From: Lachnospiraceae bacterium UBA3641
GTDB lineage: Bacteria; Bacillota; Clostridia; Lachnospirales; Lachnospiraceae
Direction of reading: 5' to 3'
Assembly (NCBI GenBank): GCA_002373875.1
Contig: DFKQ01000105.1
Location: 1-36,272, forward strand
DNA length: 36,272 nucleotides
In this document: piece by piece, positions 1 to 7,515 of the stretch
How positions within the stretch are numbered: position 1 is the stretch's first letter
Layout: each line of letters starts with the position of its first letter
Made by a program: the position numbers and the translations under genes
The notes under the pieces: model-generated
Told to the model about the DNA's origin: nothing
The model's database searches: none
What the model saw: the letters and a program-made list of their open reading frames with translations, nothing else

Positions 1-897
1 GTAAACATCTTCAATCGTTCCCGAATCCTCACCTATTGCGGCTGCTATTGTATCAAGCCCCACCGGTCCGCCGTCGAACTTGTTTATCATGGTCATGATA
101 TAATTCCTGTCAATATGATCAAGTCCCATTCTGTCAACATCCATAAGATCAAGGGCCTGCCTGGCCACATCATCTGTTATATCACCGTCAAACCTGACCT
201 GGGCAAAGTCACGCACCCGCTTCAGAAGACGATTGGCAAGCCTCGGTGTTCCCCGGCTCCTCCTGGCCATCTCCATGGCACCATCCTCATCCACCTTAAC
301 ATCAAGTATTACGGCCGAGTGTTGTATTATGGTCTTAAGCTCTTCATTGGTATAGAATTCCAGCCTGTGTATGACACCAAACCTGTCACGCAGCGGTGCC
401 GTCAACAGTCCCGCCCTTGTTGTAGCCCCTACCAGTGTAAACCGCGGAAGATCGATCCTGATTGACTTGGCTCCGGCCCCCTTGCCGATCATGATATCTA
501 TGGCATAGTCCTCCATTGCAGGATAGAGCACTTCCTCGACCTGTCTGTTGAGCCTGTGTATCTCATCGATAAAGAGGACGTCACCCTCCTTAAGGTTATT
601 AAGTATCGCTGCCATGTCACCCGGCTTCTCTATGGCCGGCCCGGATGTTGTCTTGATGTTTACACCCATCTCATTGGCTATGATGCAGGCCAGTGTTGTC
701 TTGCCAAGACCGGGAGGGCCGTAAAAGAGCACATGGTCCAGAGGATCATTTCTCTTCTTCGCCGCCTCTATATAGATCTTCAGCGTGCTCTTTAACTTCT
801 CCTGCCCTATATAATCATTAAGATACTGAGGTCTGAGTGACCCTTCTATCTTAACATCCTCTTCGGTAAGTCGTGTTTCGATCGATCGCTTCTCCAT
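1..897 (-). CDS. ruvB: Holliday junction branch-migration helicase RuvB (partial, 3' end beyond window)
   Basis: Hexameric AAA+ motor that, with RuvA, drives branch migration of Holliday junctions in recombinational repair. The frame is open from the ATG at 897 to the window edge, giving the first 299 residues of a protein usually about 335 long, so only the C-terminal winged-helix end is missing. Visible motifs are the Walker A GPPGLGKTT near residues 60-68, a Walker B/DEIH box, and the sensor stretch LVGATTRAG. The start is supported by AGGTGAGAT just upstream and by the usual RuvB opening (LRPQYLNDYIGQEK). It lies 8 bases after the ruvA stop, so the two are surely co-transcribed. Truncation is a window effect only. 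Confidence 0.97.
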   Translation of the reverse strand, partial: MEKRSIETRLTEEDVKIEGSLRPQYLNDYIGQEKLKSTLKIYIEAAKKRNDPLDHVLFYGPPGLGKTTLACIIANEMGVNIKTTSGPAIEKPGDMAAILNNLKEGDVLFIDEIHRLNRQVEEVLYPAMEDYAIDIMIGKGAGAKSIRIDLPRFTLVGATTRAGLLTAPLRDRFGVIHRLEFYTNEELKTIIQHSAVILDVKVDEDGAMEMARRSRGTPRLANRLLKRVRDFAQVRFDGDITDDVARQALDLMDVDRMGLDHIDRNYIMTMINKFDGGPVGLDTIAAAIGEDSGTIEDVY

Positions 898-905
898 ATC
901 TCACC

Positions 906-1514
906 TCACCTTGCAAGCTGCTTGAAGGCAAGCTTAATGATAGTCTCTGTATCGGCAGCTTCATCAGCTCCCGATTCCCGTACTGCCCTTAATGCATCCG
1001 TGGAGCTGTAGCCAAGAGCAGTCAGTGCTTCTATTGCTTCGGCCTTGGCCGAATTCATCTCGGAAGGTGCAGATGACATATTATTAACGGAATATGTATT
1101 AAGCATGTCACGGACGCTTACCTTGTCCTTAAGGTCTATGATAAGGCGTTGTGCAGTCTTGGCCCCTATACCCGGTGCCTTTGATATGGTCCCTGCATCC
1201 CCTGACATAATTGCAAACCGAAGATCCTCAACACTCATTGCCGATAACAGGGCCAACGCTCCCTTAGGGCCTATTCCGTTTACCTGTATAAGGAGCTTGA
1301 AAAGTTCCAATGAATCGGCTGTGATAAAACCATACAGCTGCATGGCATCCTCACGTACAGCAAGATAAGTATAAACCTTTACATCAGACCCCATGGGCTC
1401 AAGCAGCTCAAGCTGGCTTACCGGCATGCTGACATTAAAGCCGATGCCGTTTACATCTATCACAATCCTTTCATCGTATATGGCTTCAAGCTTCCCTCTC
1501 AAAAATCCTATCAT
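906..1514 (-). CDS. ruvA: Holliday junction DNA-binding protein RuvA
   Basis: RuvA binds the four-way junction as a tetramer and loads the RuvB rings. The 202-residue length is normal. The N-terminal OB fold begins MIGFLRGKLEAI. Two helix-hairpin-helix DNA-binding motifs follow (NGIGPKGALALL near 79-90 and APGIGAKTAQRL near 113-124). The C-terminal domain III that contacts RuvB (EAIEALTALGYSSTDALRAV) is also present. The ATG at 1514 is preceded by AAGGGGGATAACA, a good ribosome site lying inside the end of the upstream membrane-protein gene; the two genes overlap by 29 bases. It is followed 8 bases later by ruvB, the standard order. Confidence 0.97.
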   Translation of the reverse strand: MIGFLRGKLEAIYDERIVIDVNGIGFNVSMPVSQLELLEPMGSDVKVYTYLAVREDAMQLYGFITADSLELFKLLIQVNGIGPKGALALLSAMSVEDLRFAIMSGDAGTISKAPGIGAKTAQRLIIDLKDKVSVRDMLNTYSVNNMSSAPSEMNSAKAEAIEALTALGYSSTDALRAVRESGADEAADTETIIKLAFKQLAR

Positions 1515-2040
1515 TGTTATCCCCCTTAGATATTCTATCGTAAACCATTCCCGAAAGCACCCCCATGATGCTCCCGAACAGAGTCCCGAAAACTACAAGA
1601 ACCGGTATATAATATACAAGATTAAGCTCACCCAGGGTCACCCGGGCAACAAGCAACTGTCCGATATTGTGGGCAGCACCTCCCGCCGCGCTCACACCCG
1701 TGCATTTAAAAAGTCCTGTTTTTTTAAGCAGACACATAACCGTCACGCTGAATACACCGCCGGTAAGTCCGTATATTACAGAGTACATATTGCCGAACAT
1801 AAATCCGATCAGTATGACCCTTACAGCCATCACCATAAATGCATATGCCGGCCCGAACAGATACAGGACAATAACCGATACGATATTTGCAAGCCCCGGC
1901 TTAACACCCGGGATACCGAAGATATCTATCGGAAAAAGCATCTCAAGATATCCGGCCGCAGCAGCAAGCGCTGTCATAAGTGCAGTGAACGCGACCCTTC
2001 GCGAAGGACCCTCCTTACCATGTGTAGGCATCAGTTTCAT
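1486..2040 (-). CDS. Gx transporter family membrane protein (heptaprenyl diphosphate synthase component I-like)
   Basis: A small, very hydrophobic protein of about 184 residues with five or six predicted membrane segments. It matches the family often annotated as heptaprenyl diphosphate synthase subunit I or Gx transporter. It resembles small ECF-type substrate-binding membrane subunits (AFTALMTALAAAAGYLE near the N-terminus, GVKPGLANIVSVI, and AAGGAAHNIGQLL later on). The substrate is unknown. I chose the ATG at 2040 because GGAAGG sits six bases upstream; the ATG at 2046 abuts that site and is too close. It overlaps the preceding NusG-II gene by about 26 bases and the following ruvA by 29. 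NusG-II plus Gx protein is a recurring pair in Firmicutes, often linked to flavin or quinone redox genes; here it precedes ruvAB. Confidence 0.8.
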   Translation of the reverse strand: MKLMPTHGKEGPSRRVAFTALMTALAAAAGYLEMLFPIDIFGIPGVKPGLANIVSVIVLYLFGPAYAFMVMAVRVILIGFMFGNMYSVIYGLTGGVFSVTVMCLLKKTGLFKCTGVSAAGGAAHNIGQLLVARVTLGELNLVYYIPVLVVFGTLFGSIMGVLSGMVYDRISKGDNNDRIFEREA

Positions 2041-2392
2041 TCTCATCCTTCCCTGCTATCCTTACCACAACCCTGTTTGGCATGCATACAAGCTCCATGC
2101 CTTCCCTGCTTATCCTGCCCTGATGAACGCATAATTTATCAGGGCAGTCGGCTTCCTCAATAAATGCCGCGCCATCCTCTATTACAAGTGTATTTGTACC
2201 GCCGCCGTACCCGTTTATGTCAATTCTTGCCTCTTCCGAAAGAAGATATTCTCCGGTCAGTGTACCATCAACATACACCCTTGCAAGCTTACCGTCTTTA
2301 CCGGATATGTGATAAATGCAGGCAGCGGCAAACGCTCCGAGTATCAAAACCGCAATAAGTATACAGTCATTCCTGCCGAAATATTTAAACAT
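2015..2392 (-). CDS. NusG domain II-containing protein
   Basis: A 125-residue membrane-anchored protein. One N-terminal membrane helix (CILIAVLILGAFAAACIYHI, residues 10-29) is followed by an extracytoplasmic beta-rich domain. This is the NusG domain II fold, with the typical pattern NTLVIEDGAAFIEEADCPDKLC then the VCMPNRVVVRI end. The CPDKLC cysteine pair and a further Cys in VCMPN are characteristic of these secreted versions. Despite the name it has no NusG KOW or NGN part and is not expected to bind RNA polymerase. The function is not established. It is co-transcribed with the Gx membrane protein (26-base overlap). The ATG has no ribosome site, and the promoter upstream places the transcript start on the ATG itself (see the separate promoter entry). 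Confidence 0.82.
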   Translation of the reverse strand: MFKYFGRNDCILIAVLILGAFAAACIYHISGKDGKLARVYVDGTLTGEYLLSEEARIDINGYGGGTNTLVIEDGAAFIEEADCPDKLCVHQGRISREGMELVCMPNRVVVRIAGKDENETDAYTW

Positions 2393-2398
2393 ATGTGC

Positions 2399-2427
2399 AT
2401 TCTATCACATCCGAACACACGTTTCAA
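2399..2427 (-). promoter_or_regulatory. Sigma-A-type promoter giving a predicted leaderless transcript
   Basis: On the minus strand a -35 TTGAAA (2422-2427) and a -10 TAGAAT (2399-2404) are separated by exactly 17 bases. Six bases then separate the -10 box from the ATG at 2392, so the expected start site (+1) is the A of the start codon. It lies directly downstream of the leuD terminator T-run (2432-2438). It would begin the NusG-II / Gx / ruvA / ruvB unit. Promoter assignment is by consensus only. Confidence 0.65.
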
Positions 2428-2431
2428 GCAA

Positions 2432-2465
2432 TCTCAAAAAAACACCATCCCGAGGATGGTGTTTT
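2432..2465 (-). terminator. Rho-independent terminator after leuD
   Basis: A perfect 12-base-pair stem (arms 2439-2450 and 2454-2465, core ACACCATCC/GGATGGTGT) with a 3-base loop. On the minus strand a run of seven T residues (2432-2438) follows. It starts 3 bases after the leuD stop, so it closes the long moxR-to-leuD gene series. The plus strand also has four T's after the stem but no gene ends there. Confidence 0.92.
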
Positions 2466-2468
2466 CTC

Positions 2469-2957
2469 TTAATTATTTGAGTTTATGTAGTTAACAAGTC
2501 CTTCCGCCTTAATGATCTTCTGCATGAACTCAGGGAAGGGCTGCCCCTTGTATTCTTCGTTCTTGGTCAGGTTCTTAATAATACCGCTGTCAAAGTCGAT
2601 CTCAACCTCATCTGTATCGTCAATCCTTTCGGAAGCCTCCCTGCATTCTATGATGGGAAGACCGATATTTATCGCATTCCGGTAGAATATCCTTGCAAAG
2701 GTCTCCGCTATGACACAGCTTATTCCCGAAACCTTTATAACAAGCGGTGCATGCTCTCTTGATGAGCCGCAGCCGAAGTTCTTGCCTGCAACAAGAATAT
2801 CACCCTTCTTTATCTTCTTCACAAAGTCCTTATCTATATCCTCCATACAGTGCGTCGCAAGTTCTTCCCTGTCCTGTATGGCAAGATACCTTGCCGGTAT
2901 GATGACATCGGTATCTACATTATCACCGTATTTATATGCTTTTCCTTCTGCTTTCAT
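2469..2957 (-). CDS. leuD: 3-isopropylmalate dehydratase small subunit LeuD
   Basis: Small subunit of isopropylmalate isomerase, which converts 2-isopropylmalate to 3-isopropylmalate in leucine synthesis. The 162-residue length is that of the short clostridial/archaeal form that pairs with a 420-residue LeuC. Seen motifs are YGDNVDTDVIIPARYL at residues 9-24 and the substrate loop GKNFGCGSSREHAP at about 58-71. Also visible is an RNAINIGLP stretch typical of the swivel domain. AGAGGAG lies 6 bases before the ATG. It follows leuC after 34 bases and is the last gene before the terminator. leuA and leuB are not in the window. Confidence 0.95.
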   Translation of the reverse strand: MKAEGKAYKYGDNVDTDVIIPARYLAIQDREELATHCMEDIDKDFVKKIKKGDILVAGKNFGCGSSREHAPLVIKVSGISCVIAETFARIFYRNAINIGLPIIECREASERIDDTDEVEIDFDSGIIKNLTKNEEYKGQPFPEFMQKIIKAEGLVNYINSNN

Positions 2958-2991
2958 TGTTGTCTCCTCTTATCTTTTCATCATATTTCCT

Positions 2992-4284
2992 TCATTCTTT
3001 ATCCTGCACAATGGTTTGATCCTGATTCGGTGCACATATATATCCTTCGATCGCACTTGCGGCAGCAACTGCCGGTGATGCAAGATATATTTCGGAATCA
3101 ACCGCTCCCATACGTCCCACAAAGTTCCTGTTGGTTGTCGAAACACATTTCTCACCCGATGCAAGTATGCCTGTGTGGCCTCCGAGGCAGGGACCGCAGG
3201 TGGGAGTTGATACTATAGCTCCTGCCTCGATAAAGGTCCTGACAAGCCCTTCCTCTATTGCCTGAAGATATATTGCCTGTGTTGCGGGAATAACTATGCA
3301 GCGTACCCCCTTCTTTACATGTTTGTCTTTAAGCACCCTGGCCGCTGTCCTTAAGTCATCTATACGTCCGTTGGTACATGAGCCTATAACTGCCTGATCT
3401 ATCTTTATCGGATCCTTTATCTCATCAACGGTGTGAGTATTTTCGGGAAGATGAGGGAAGGCCACGGTAGGTTTAAGTGCCGACAGATCAATGGTATATT
3501 CCTCATCATATACGGCATCGGGATCAGCCTCATATACTTTATAAGGACGGCTTCCGTGAGCCTTCATGTATTCTTCGGTAAGCACATCCACAGGGAATAT
3601 CCCGTTCTTGCCGCCTGCTTCAATAGCCATATTGGCGATAGTAAAACGGTCATCCATGGTAAGGTTTTTAACGCCTTCCCCTGTGAATTCCATTGACTTG
3701 TAGAGGGCTCCGTCAACCCCTATCATACCGATTATATGGAGGATCACATCCTTGCCGCTCACCCACTGCGAAGGTTTACCCGTTAAATTAAACTTTATTG
3801 CGGAAGGAACCTTGAACCAGGCCTTGCCGGTAACCATTCCGGCTGCCATATCGGTGCTTCCCACTCCCGTTGAGAAGGCTCCCAGTGCACCGTAGGTACA
3901 GGTATGTGAGTCGGCTCCTATTATCGCATCTCCTGCTACGGCAAGTCCTTTTTCCGGAAGAAGGGCATGCTCGATCCCCATCTCTCCCACATCATAGAAA
4001 TTGCTTATCTCATGTCTTATCGCGAATTCACGCACGCACTTGCAGTTCTCGGCCGATTTGATATCCTTGTTGGGTGTGAAATGATCCATTACCAGGGCTA
4101 TCTTATCCTTGTCAAAAACAGACTGCCTGCTCATCTTACCCATTTCCGTAATGGCAACGGGACTTGTAATATCATTACCCAGAACAAGATCAAGATCCGC
4201 CTCGATAAGCTGTCCGGCCTCCACGTAAGGCAATCCTGCGTGAGAAGCCAGTATCTTCTGTGTCATTGTCATCGGTTTGCTCAT
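2992..4284 (-). CDS. leuC: 3-isopropylmalate dehydratase large subunit LeuC
   Basis: Catalytic [4Fe-4S] subunit of isopropylmalate isomerase; 430 residues, of the short HacA/LeuC class found in Clostridia and archaea. Cluster-binding cysteines are visible in IGSCTNGR and in TCGPCLGGH. The N-terminal MTQKILASHAG and the GADSHTCTYGALGAFSTGVGS block are family hallmarks. I start at the ATG at 4284: GGAGG lies five bases upstream, whereas the possible TTG at 4296 lies inside the ribosome site. Adjacent homoaconitase-like activity cannot be excluded from sequence alone, but pairing with leuD favours leucine synthesis. The 50-base AT-rich gap to miaB could hold a weak promoter; I see no convincing -35/-10 pair and no T-box. 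Confidence 0.94.
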   Translation of the reverse strand: MSKPMTMTQKILASHAGLPYVEAGQLIEADLDLVLGNDITSPVAITEMGKMSRQSVFDKDKIALVMDHFTPNKDIKSAENCKCVREFAIRHEISNFYDVGEMGIEHALLPEKGLAVAGDAIIGADSHTCTYGALGAFSTGVGSTDMAAGMVTGKAWFKVPSAIKFNLTGKPSQWVSGKDVILHIIGMIGVDGALYKSMEFTGEGVKNLTMDDRFTIANMAIEAGGKNGIFPVDVLTEEYMKAHGSRPYKVYEADPDAVYDEEYTIDLSALKPTVAFPHLPENTHTVDEIKDPIKIDQAVIGSCTNGRIDDLRTAARVLKDKHVKKGVRCIVIPATQAIYLQAIEEGLVRTFIEAGAIVSTPTCGPCLGGHTGILASGEKCVSTTNRNFVGRMGAVDSEIYLASPAVAAASAIEGYICAPNQDQTIVQDKE

Positions 4285-4334
4285 AATGTCCTCCAAAAAT
4301 CCTTATTATTTATAATATAACAATTTGTAACTAT

Positions 4335-5759
4335 TCAGACAGCTTCTCCCATATAATAGAAGCCGCGGTATTCCGTAAGCCTTACATTTACTATCCTGCC
4401 GACAAGGCTCTTATCTCCCGGGAAATGTACCATAAGATTGTTCCCCATCCTGCCGGTTACAAGGGAAGCATCCTGTGTGTTTATTTCCTCAACGAGAACC
4501 TCCTGTGTATCTCCCAAAAACCTGCCCGCATGGATCCTGCTTTCTTCCTGAACGGCCTTAAGGACCCTGTCAAATTCACGCTTTATCCATTTATCATCCT
4601 GCCTTCCTTCCATCTTCGCAGCCGGTGTACCCGTGCGCGGCGAATAGATAAACGTGAATGCTCCTTCAAAGCCGACCTTCTTAATAACATCTATGGTATC
4701 ATCAACATCCTCTGTTGTCTCACCCGGAAAGCCGACGATAATGTCGGTCGTTATTGAGGTATCGGGAAGCTCCCTCCTTATCTTGAGCGCAAGTTCAAGA
4801 TAACTCTCCTTGTCATACCTCCTGTTCATGGCCTTAAGTATCCTGCTGCTTCCCGACTGAAGGGGAAGATGTATATGCCTGCATATCTTTTTAGAACCCT
4901 TCATGACTTTAATAAGCTCATCAGACAGGTCCTTGGGATGGGATGTCATAAAGCGTATCCTCTCAATCCCTTCAACCTTCTCAACCTCTCTTAGCAGCTC
5001 GGGGAAGCTAATCGCCCCTTCCGTACCGTTCCCGTAGGAATTGACGTTCTGTCCAAGGAGCATTACCTCCTTAACTCCTTCACCTGCCAGCTTCTTGCAT
5101 TCGCGTATTATCTCCCTTGCATCCCTGCTTCTTTCATTCCCACGGACATAAGGAACTATACAGTAGGTACAGTAGTTGTTGCAGCCATACATTATATTGA
5201 CACCGGATTTAAAGGGATACTTCCTTACAGAAGGGATATCTTCAACTATATCACCGGGTTTATCCCATACATCGATAACGTTATCCTCTCCCTCAAGGTA
5301 TCTGCACAAAATCTCGGCCAGCTTGTAAATATTGTGGGTCCCGAAAATGATATTCACAAACCTGTAGGAAGTCTTAAGCTTCTCAACACATTCCTTCTCC
5401 TGCATCATACAGCCGCATACTGCCACTATCCTGTCCTTTTTGCAGTCCTTACCGTTAAGGGAACCCAAATGTCCGTAGAACTTCTGGTTGGCATTATCCC
5501 TTATGGTACAGGTATTAAAGAGCACCAGGTCAGCTTCCTTCTCATTATCACAGGGCGTAAGTCCGGTCCTTTCAAGTATTCCTTCCATCTTTTCGGAATC
5601 CTTGGCATTCATCTGACAGCCGAAGGTGGTAACATGGAAGGAAAGGGGATGCCCTGCCTCCTCTTCCTTTTTTCTTATAAGGCTTGCGGCGTTCTCTATA
5701 AAATAATACTGCCTCTCCGGTTCACTCCCCGGGGCAAGATCAAATATCGATTCCTTCAT
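4335..5759 (-). CDS. miaB: tRNA-2-methylthio-N6-dimethylallyladenosine synthase MiaB
   Basis: Radical-SAM methylthiotransferase that adds the 2-methylthio group to i6A37 of tRNAs reading U-starting codons. All three domains are visible. The N-terminal UPF0004 domain carries cluster cysteines C48 (FGCQMN), C84 (FNTCTIRDNA) and C117 (GCMMQ). The radical-SAM core has CxxxCxxC at C193, C197 and C200 (GCNNYCTYCIVPYVRG). A C-terminal TRAM domain ends the protein. The 474 residues are full length for the clostridial form, which has a 40-residue N-terminal extension before the UPF0004 domain. It lies 9 bases after fthC in the long operon. MtaB, a related family, lacks this exact N-terminal pattern, so MiaB is the better call. 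Confidence 0.95.
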   Translation of the reverse strand: MKESIFDLAPGSEPERQYYFIENAASLIRKKEEEAGHPLSFHVTTFGCQMNAKDSEKMEGILERTGLTPCDNEKEADLVLFNTCTIRDNANQKFYGHLGSLNGKDCKKDRIVAVCGCMMQEKECVEKLKTSYRFVNIIFGTHNIYKLAEILCRYLEGEDNVIDVWDKPGDIVEDIPSVRKYPFKSGVNIMYGCNNYCTYCIVPYVRGNERSRDAREIIRECKKLAGEGVKEVMLLGQNVNSYGNGTEGAISFPELLREVEKVEGIERIRFMTSHPKDLSDELIKVMKGSKKICRHIHLPLQSGSSRILKAMNRRYDKESYLELALKIRRELPDTSITTDIIVGFPGETTEDVDDTIDVIKKVGFEGAFTFIYSPRTGTPAAKMEGRQDDKWIKREFDRVLKAVQEESRIHAGRFLGDTQEVLVEEINTQDASLVTGRMGNNLMVHFPGDKSLVGRIVNVRLTEYRGFYYMGEAV

Positions 5760-5768
5760 AAATGCACC

Positions 5769-6359
5769 TTAAAGCTTTAATTCCATTTCGTTTATTATCA
5801 TATCAAGTCTTATATCATACTCATCAACGGGAAGCTTATCTTCCTCCTGACACAGGTAGGCAAGTCCTATCTTTTTTATGTCCTTACAGGATGCAAGAAA
5901 CCTGTCATAGAAACCCTTCCCATAGCCAAGCCTGTTTTTTGCCCTGTCATATCCCACCAGAGGAACGATAACAAGAGAGCCGCATATATCTTCACAAGTA
6001 AGCTTACTTCCCTGCCTTTCCCGCGGCTCCGGTATCCCTTTATAACCGGGGATAAGGTCTTCAGGGGCAGTGATCCTGTAAAAATCAAGCAGGGGTACAT
6101 CATCCCTGATCCTGCATCTTGGACAGGCCACCCGCTTACCGTCCGACAGGGCCTTGTCAATAAGCTTGCAGGTATCAACCTCCCCGTTATAGGAAGCATA
6201 GGTCAGTATGAGCTCCGACTCCCTGTATTCCGCAAGGGTCAGCAGCCTGTCAAGGATCGATAGATCCTTAAGCTTACGGGCCTTCTCATCTATATGGCTG
6301 CGTTCGTTTATAAGACGTTTTCTTAACTCCTTCTTAAGAAGGATGATATCTGCAGACAT
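5769..6359 (-). CDS. fthC: 5-formyltetrahydrofolate cyclo-ligase
   Basis: ATP-dependent enzyme that converts 5-formyl-THF to 5,10-methenyl-THF, salvaging a dead-end folate. The 196-residue length is normal. The signature RLGYGKGFYDRFLA (ATP/Mg site) and the N-terminal KKELRKRL basic stretch are seen, with IVPLVGYDRAKNRLG leading into the motif. The start codon ATG shares one base with the TAA stop of the upstream DUF896 gene (TAATG), indicating translational coupling. Folate one-carbon genes fhs and folD lie elsewhere in the same window, but in a different transcription unit. Confidence 0.93.
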   Translation of the reverse strand: MSADIILLKKELRKRLINERSHIDEKARKLKDLSILDRLLTLAEYRESELILTYASYNGEVDTCKLIDKALSDGKRVACPRCRIRDDVPLLDFYRITAPEDLIPGYKGIPEPRERQGSKLTCEDICGSLVIVPLVGYDRAKNRLGYGKGFYDRFLASCKDIKKIGLAYLCQEEDKLPVDEYDIRLDMIINEMELKL

Positions 6360-6574
6360 TATCTGTTACCGTATTTCTTACCGAGATTGGTGATGGAACC
6401 GTCAGCTTCCTGTATGTTTATATTATCAAGCTGGTTCCTTAAGTTGCTTCTCACCGACTGAACATACTCCTGCCTGAGCCTCTTCTGCTCTTCCTTCTCT
6501 TCATCCGTCAGCCCAACATCCTGCGACTTATGATAAAGCTCATTTATTCTTTTTATCTTTTCTTCCATATTCAT
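6359..6574 (-). CDS. DUF896 family small protein (YnzC-like)
   Basis: A 71-residue soluble, highly charged, mostly helical protein of the DUF896/UPF0291 family. It opens with KIKRINELYHKSQ, followed by the conserved LTDEEKEEQKRLRQEYVQSVRSN, and has a short C-terminal tail. The function is unknown; Bacillus YnzC sits in an SOS-regulated operon, but no LexA box is visible here. Two in-frame ATGs (6574 and 6568) are possible and neither has a strong ribosome site; I keep the longer. It follows proB after 38 bases and its stop overlaps the fthC start by one base. Confidence 0.88.
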   Translation of the reverse strand: MNMEEKIKRINELYHKSQDVGLTDEEKEEQKRLRQEYVQSVRSNLRNQLDNINIQEADGSITNLGKKYGNR

Positions 6575-6612
6575 GATTGTATCAGCTGATATTCAGGACA
6601 TCTGCCCTTAAT

Positions 6613-7488
6613 TTACATTTCATCAATATACTTTGCTATATCGAAGTTATCATCCTTACGTGCCTTAAAGAGGGTTCCGTAATAGCGTCCCTCCATTATC
6701 TTATGGATCACGCTTACATCCTTGCCGTTTGCAATGACCATATCCGTGCCTGCATTTACAGCCACGGTTGCTGCGTGGAGCTTCGCACTCATTCCGCCGG
6801 TTCCTATATTGCTGCCCGTGCTCTCCTTACCCATATCCATTACATCATTGAGGTTTTCCACATAAGATATAAACTTCGCATTCTTATTGGATCTGGGATC
6901 ATCCGTAAACAGCCCGTCTATATCCGAAAGCAGGATCAGCATATCGGCCCCTACAAGATTCGCCACTATGGCAGACAGAAAGTCATTGTCACCGATGGTA
7001 TCCTCCACCTCATGAATGGCGACCGTATCATTCTCATTCACCACAGGGATCACTCCCATTTTAAGGAGCTCGGTGAAGGTATTATGGGCATTTCTTCTGT
7101 TGACATCATCAACTATTGTGTGCTTGGTCATCAGTATCTGGGCCGTCGTATGATTATATTCGGCAAACAGCTTCTGGTATATCATCATAAGCCTTGCCTG
7201 CCCCACTGCGGCACAGGCCTGCTTAAGGGGCACCTCATGATCTGCGGGCTTAACATTCATTACCTTTCTTCCGACTGCTATGGCACCTGAGGATACAAGG
7301 ATCACATCCTTCCCCTGATTCTTAAGCTCACACAGCTCCCTTACAAGGCGCTCCATCTTGGTAAGATTGAGTTCACCGGTAGACATATGATGAAGCGATG
7401 AAGAACCTATCTTAACAACTATCCTCTTCCTGTCTCTGATCCGGGCTCTAAGCTCTATCTCTCTTTCACTTGGATCGGTATTTCTCAT
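6613..7488 (-). CDS. proB: Glutamate 5-kinase ProB (no PUA domain)
   Basis: Phosphorylates glutamate, the first step of proline synthesis. The amino-acid-kinase fold is clear: VVKIGSSSL (phosphate loop), VILVSSGAIAVG, VNENDTVAI, IGDNDFLSAIVA, LLSDIDGLFTDDP and GTGGMSAKLHAA (substrate/feedback region). At 291 residues it ends after the kinase domain and lacks the C-terminal PUA domain of the E. coli enzyme; this short form is common in Firmicutes. About 20 extra N-terminal residues are charged. AAGGAAG lies upstream of the ATG. proA, its normal partner, is absent from this window; the next gene is the DUF896 gene. Confidence 0.93.
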   Translation of the reverse strand: MRNTDPSEREIELRARIRDRKRIVVKIGSSSLHHMSTGELNLTKMERLVRELCELKNQGKDVILVSSGAIAVGRKVMNVKPADHEVPLKQACAAVGQARLMMIYQKLFAEYNHTTAQILMTKHTIVDDVNRRNAHNTFTELLKMGVIPVVNENDTVAIHEVEDTIGDNDFLSAIVANLVGADMLILLSDIDGLFTDDPRSNKNAKFISYVENLNDVMDMGKESTGSNIGTGGMSAKLHAATVAVNAGTDMVIANGKDVSVIHKIMEGRYYGTLFKARKDDNFDIAKYIDEM

Positions 7489-7515
7489 CTCTTTATCTTC
7501 CTTTATTTCTTTATC

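Noticed and set aside
1393..2163. 256-codon plus-strand open frame across ruvA, the Gx protein and the NusG-II gene
   Set aside because: Runs antisense through three coherent, coupled genes; composition rich in Cys/His/Pro/Ser as expected of a shadow frame.
4285..4334. T-box or leucine attenuator upstream of leuC
   Set aside because: The gap is only 50 bases, with no Leu-rich leader peptide, no T-box sequence and no terminator hairpin.
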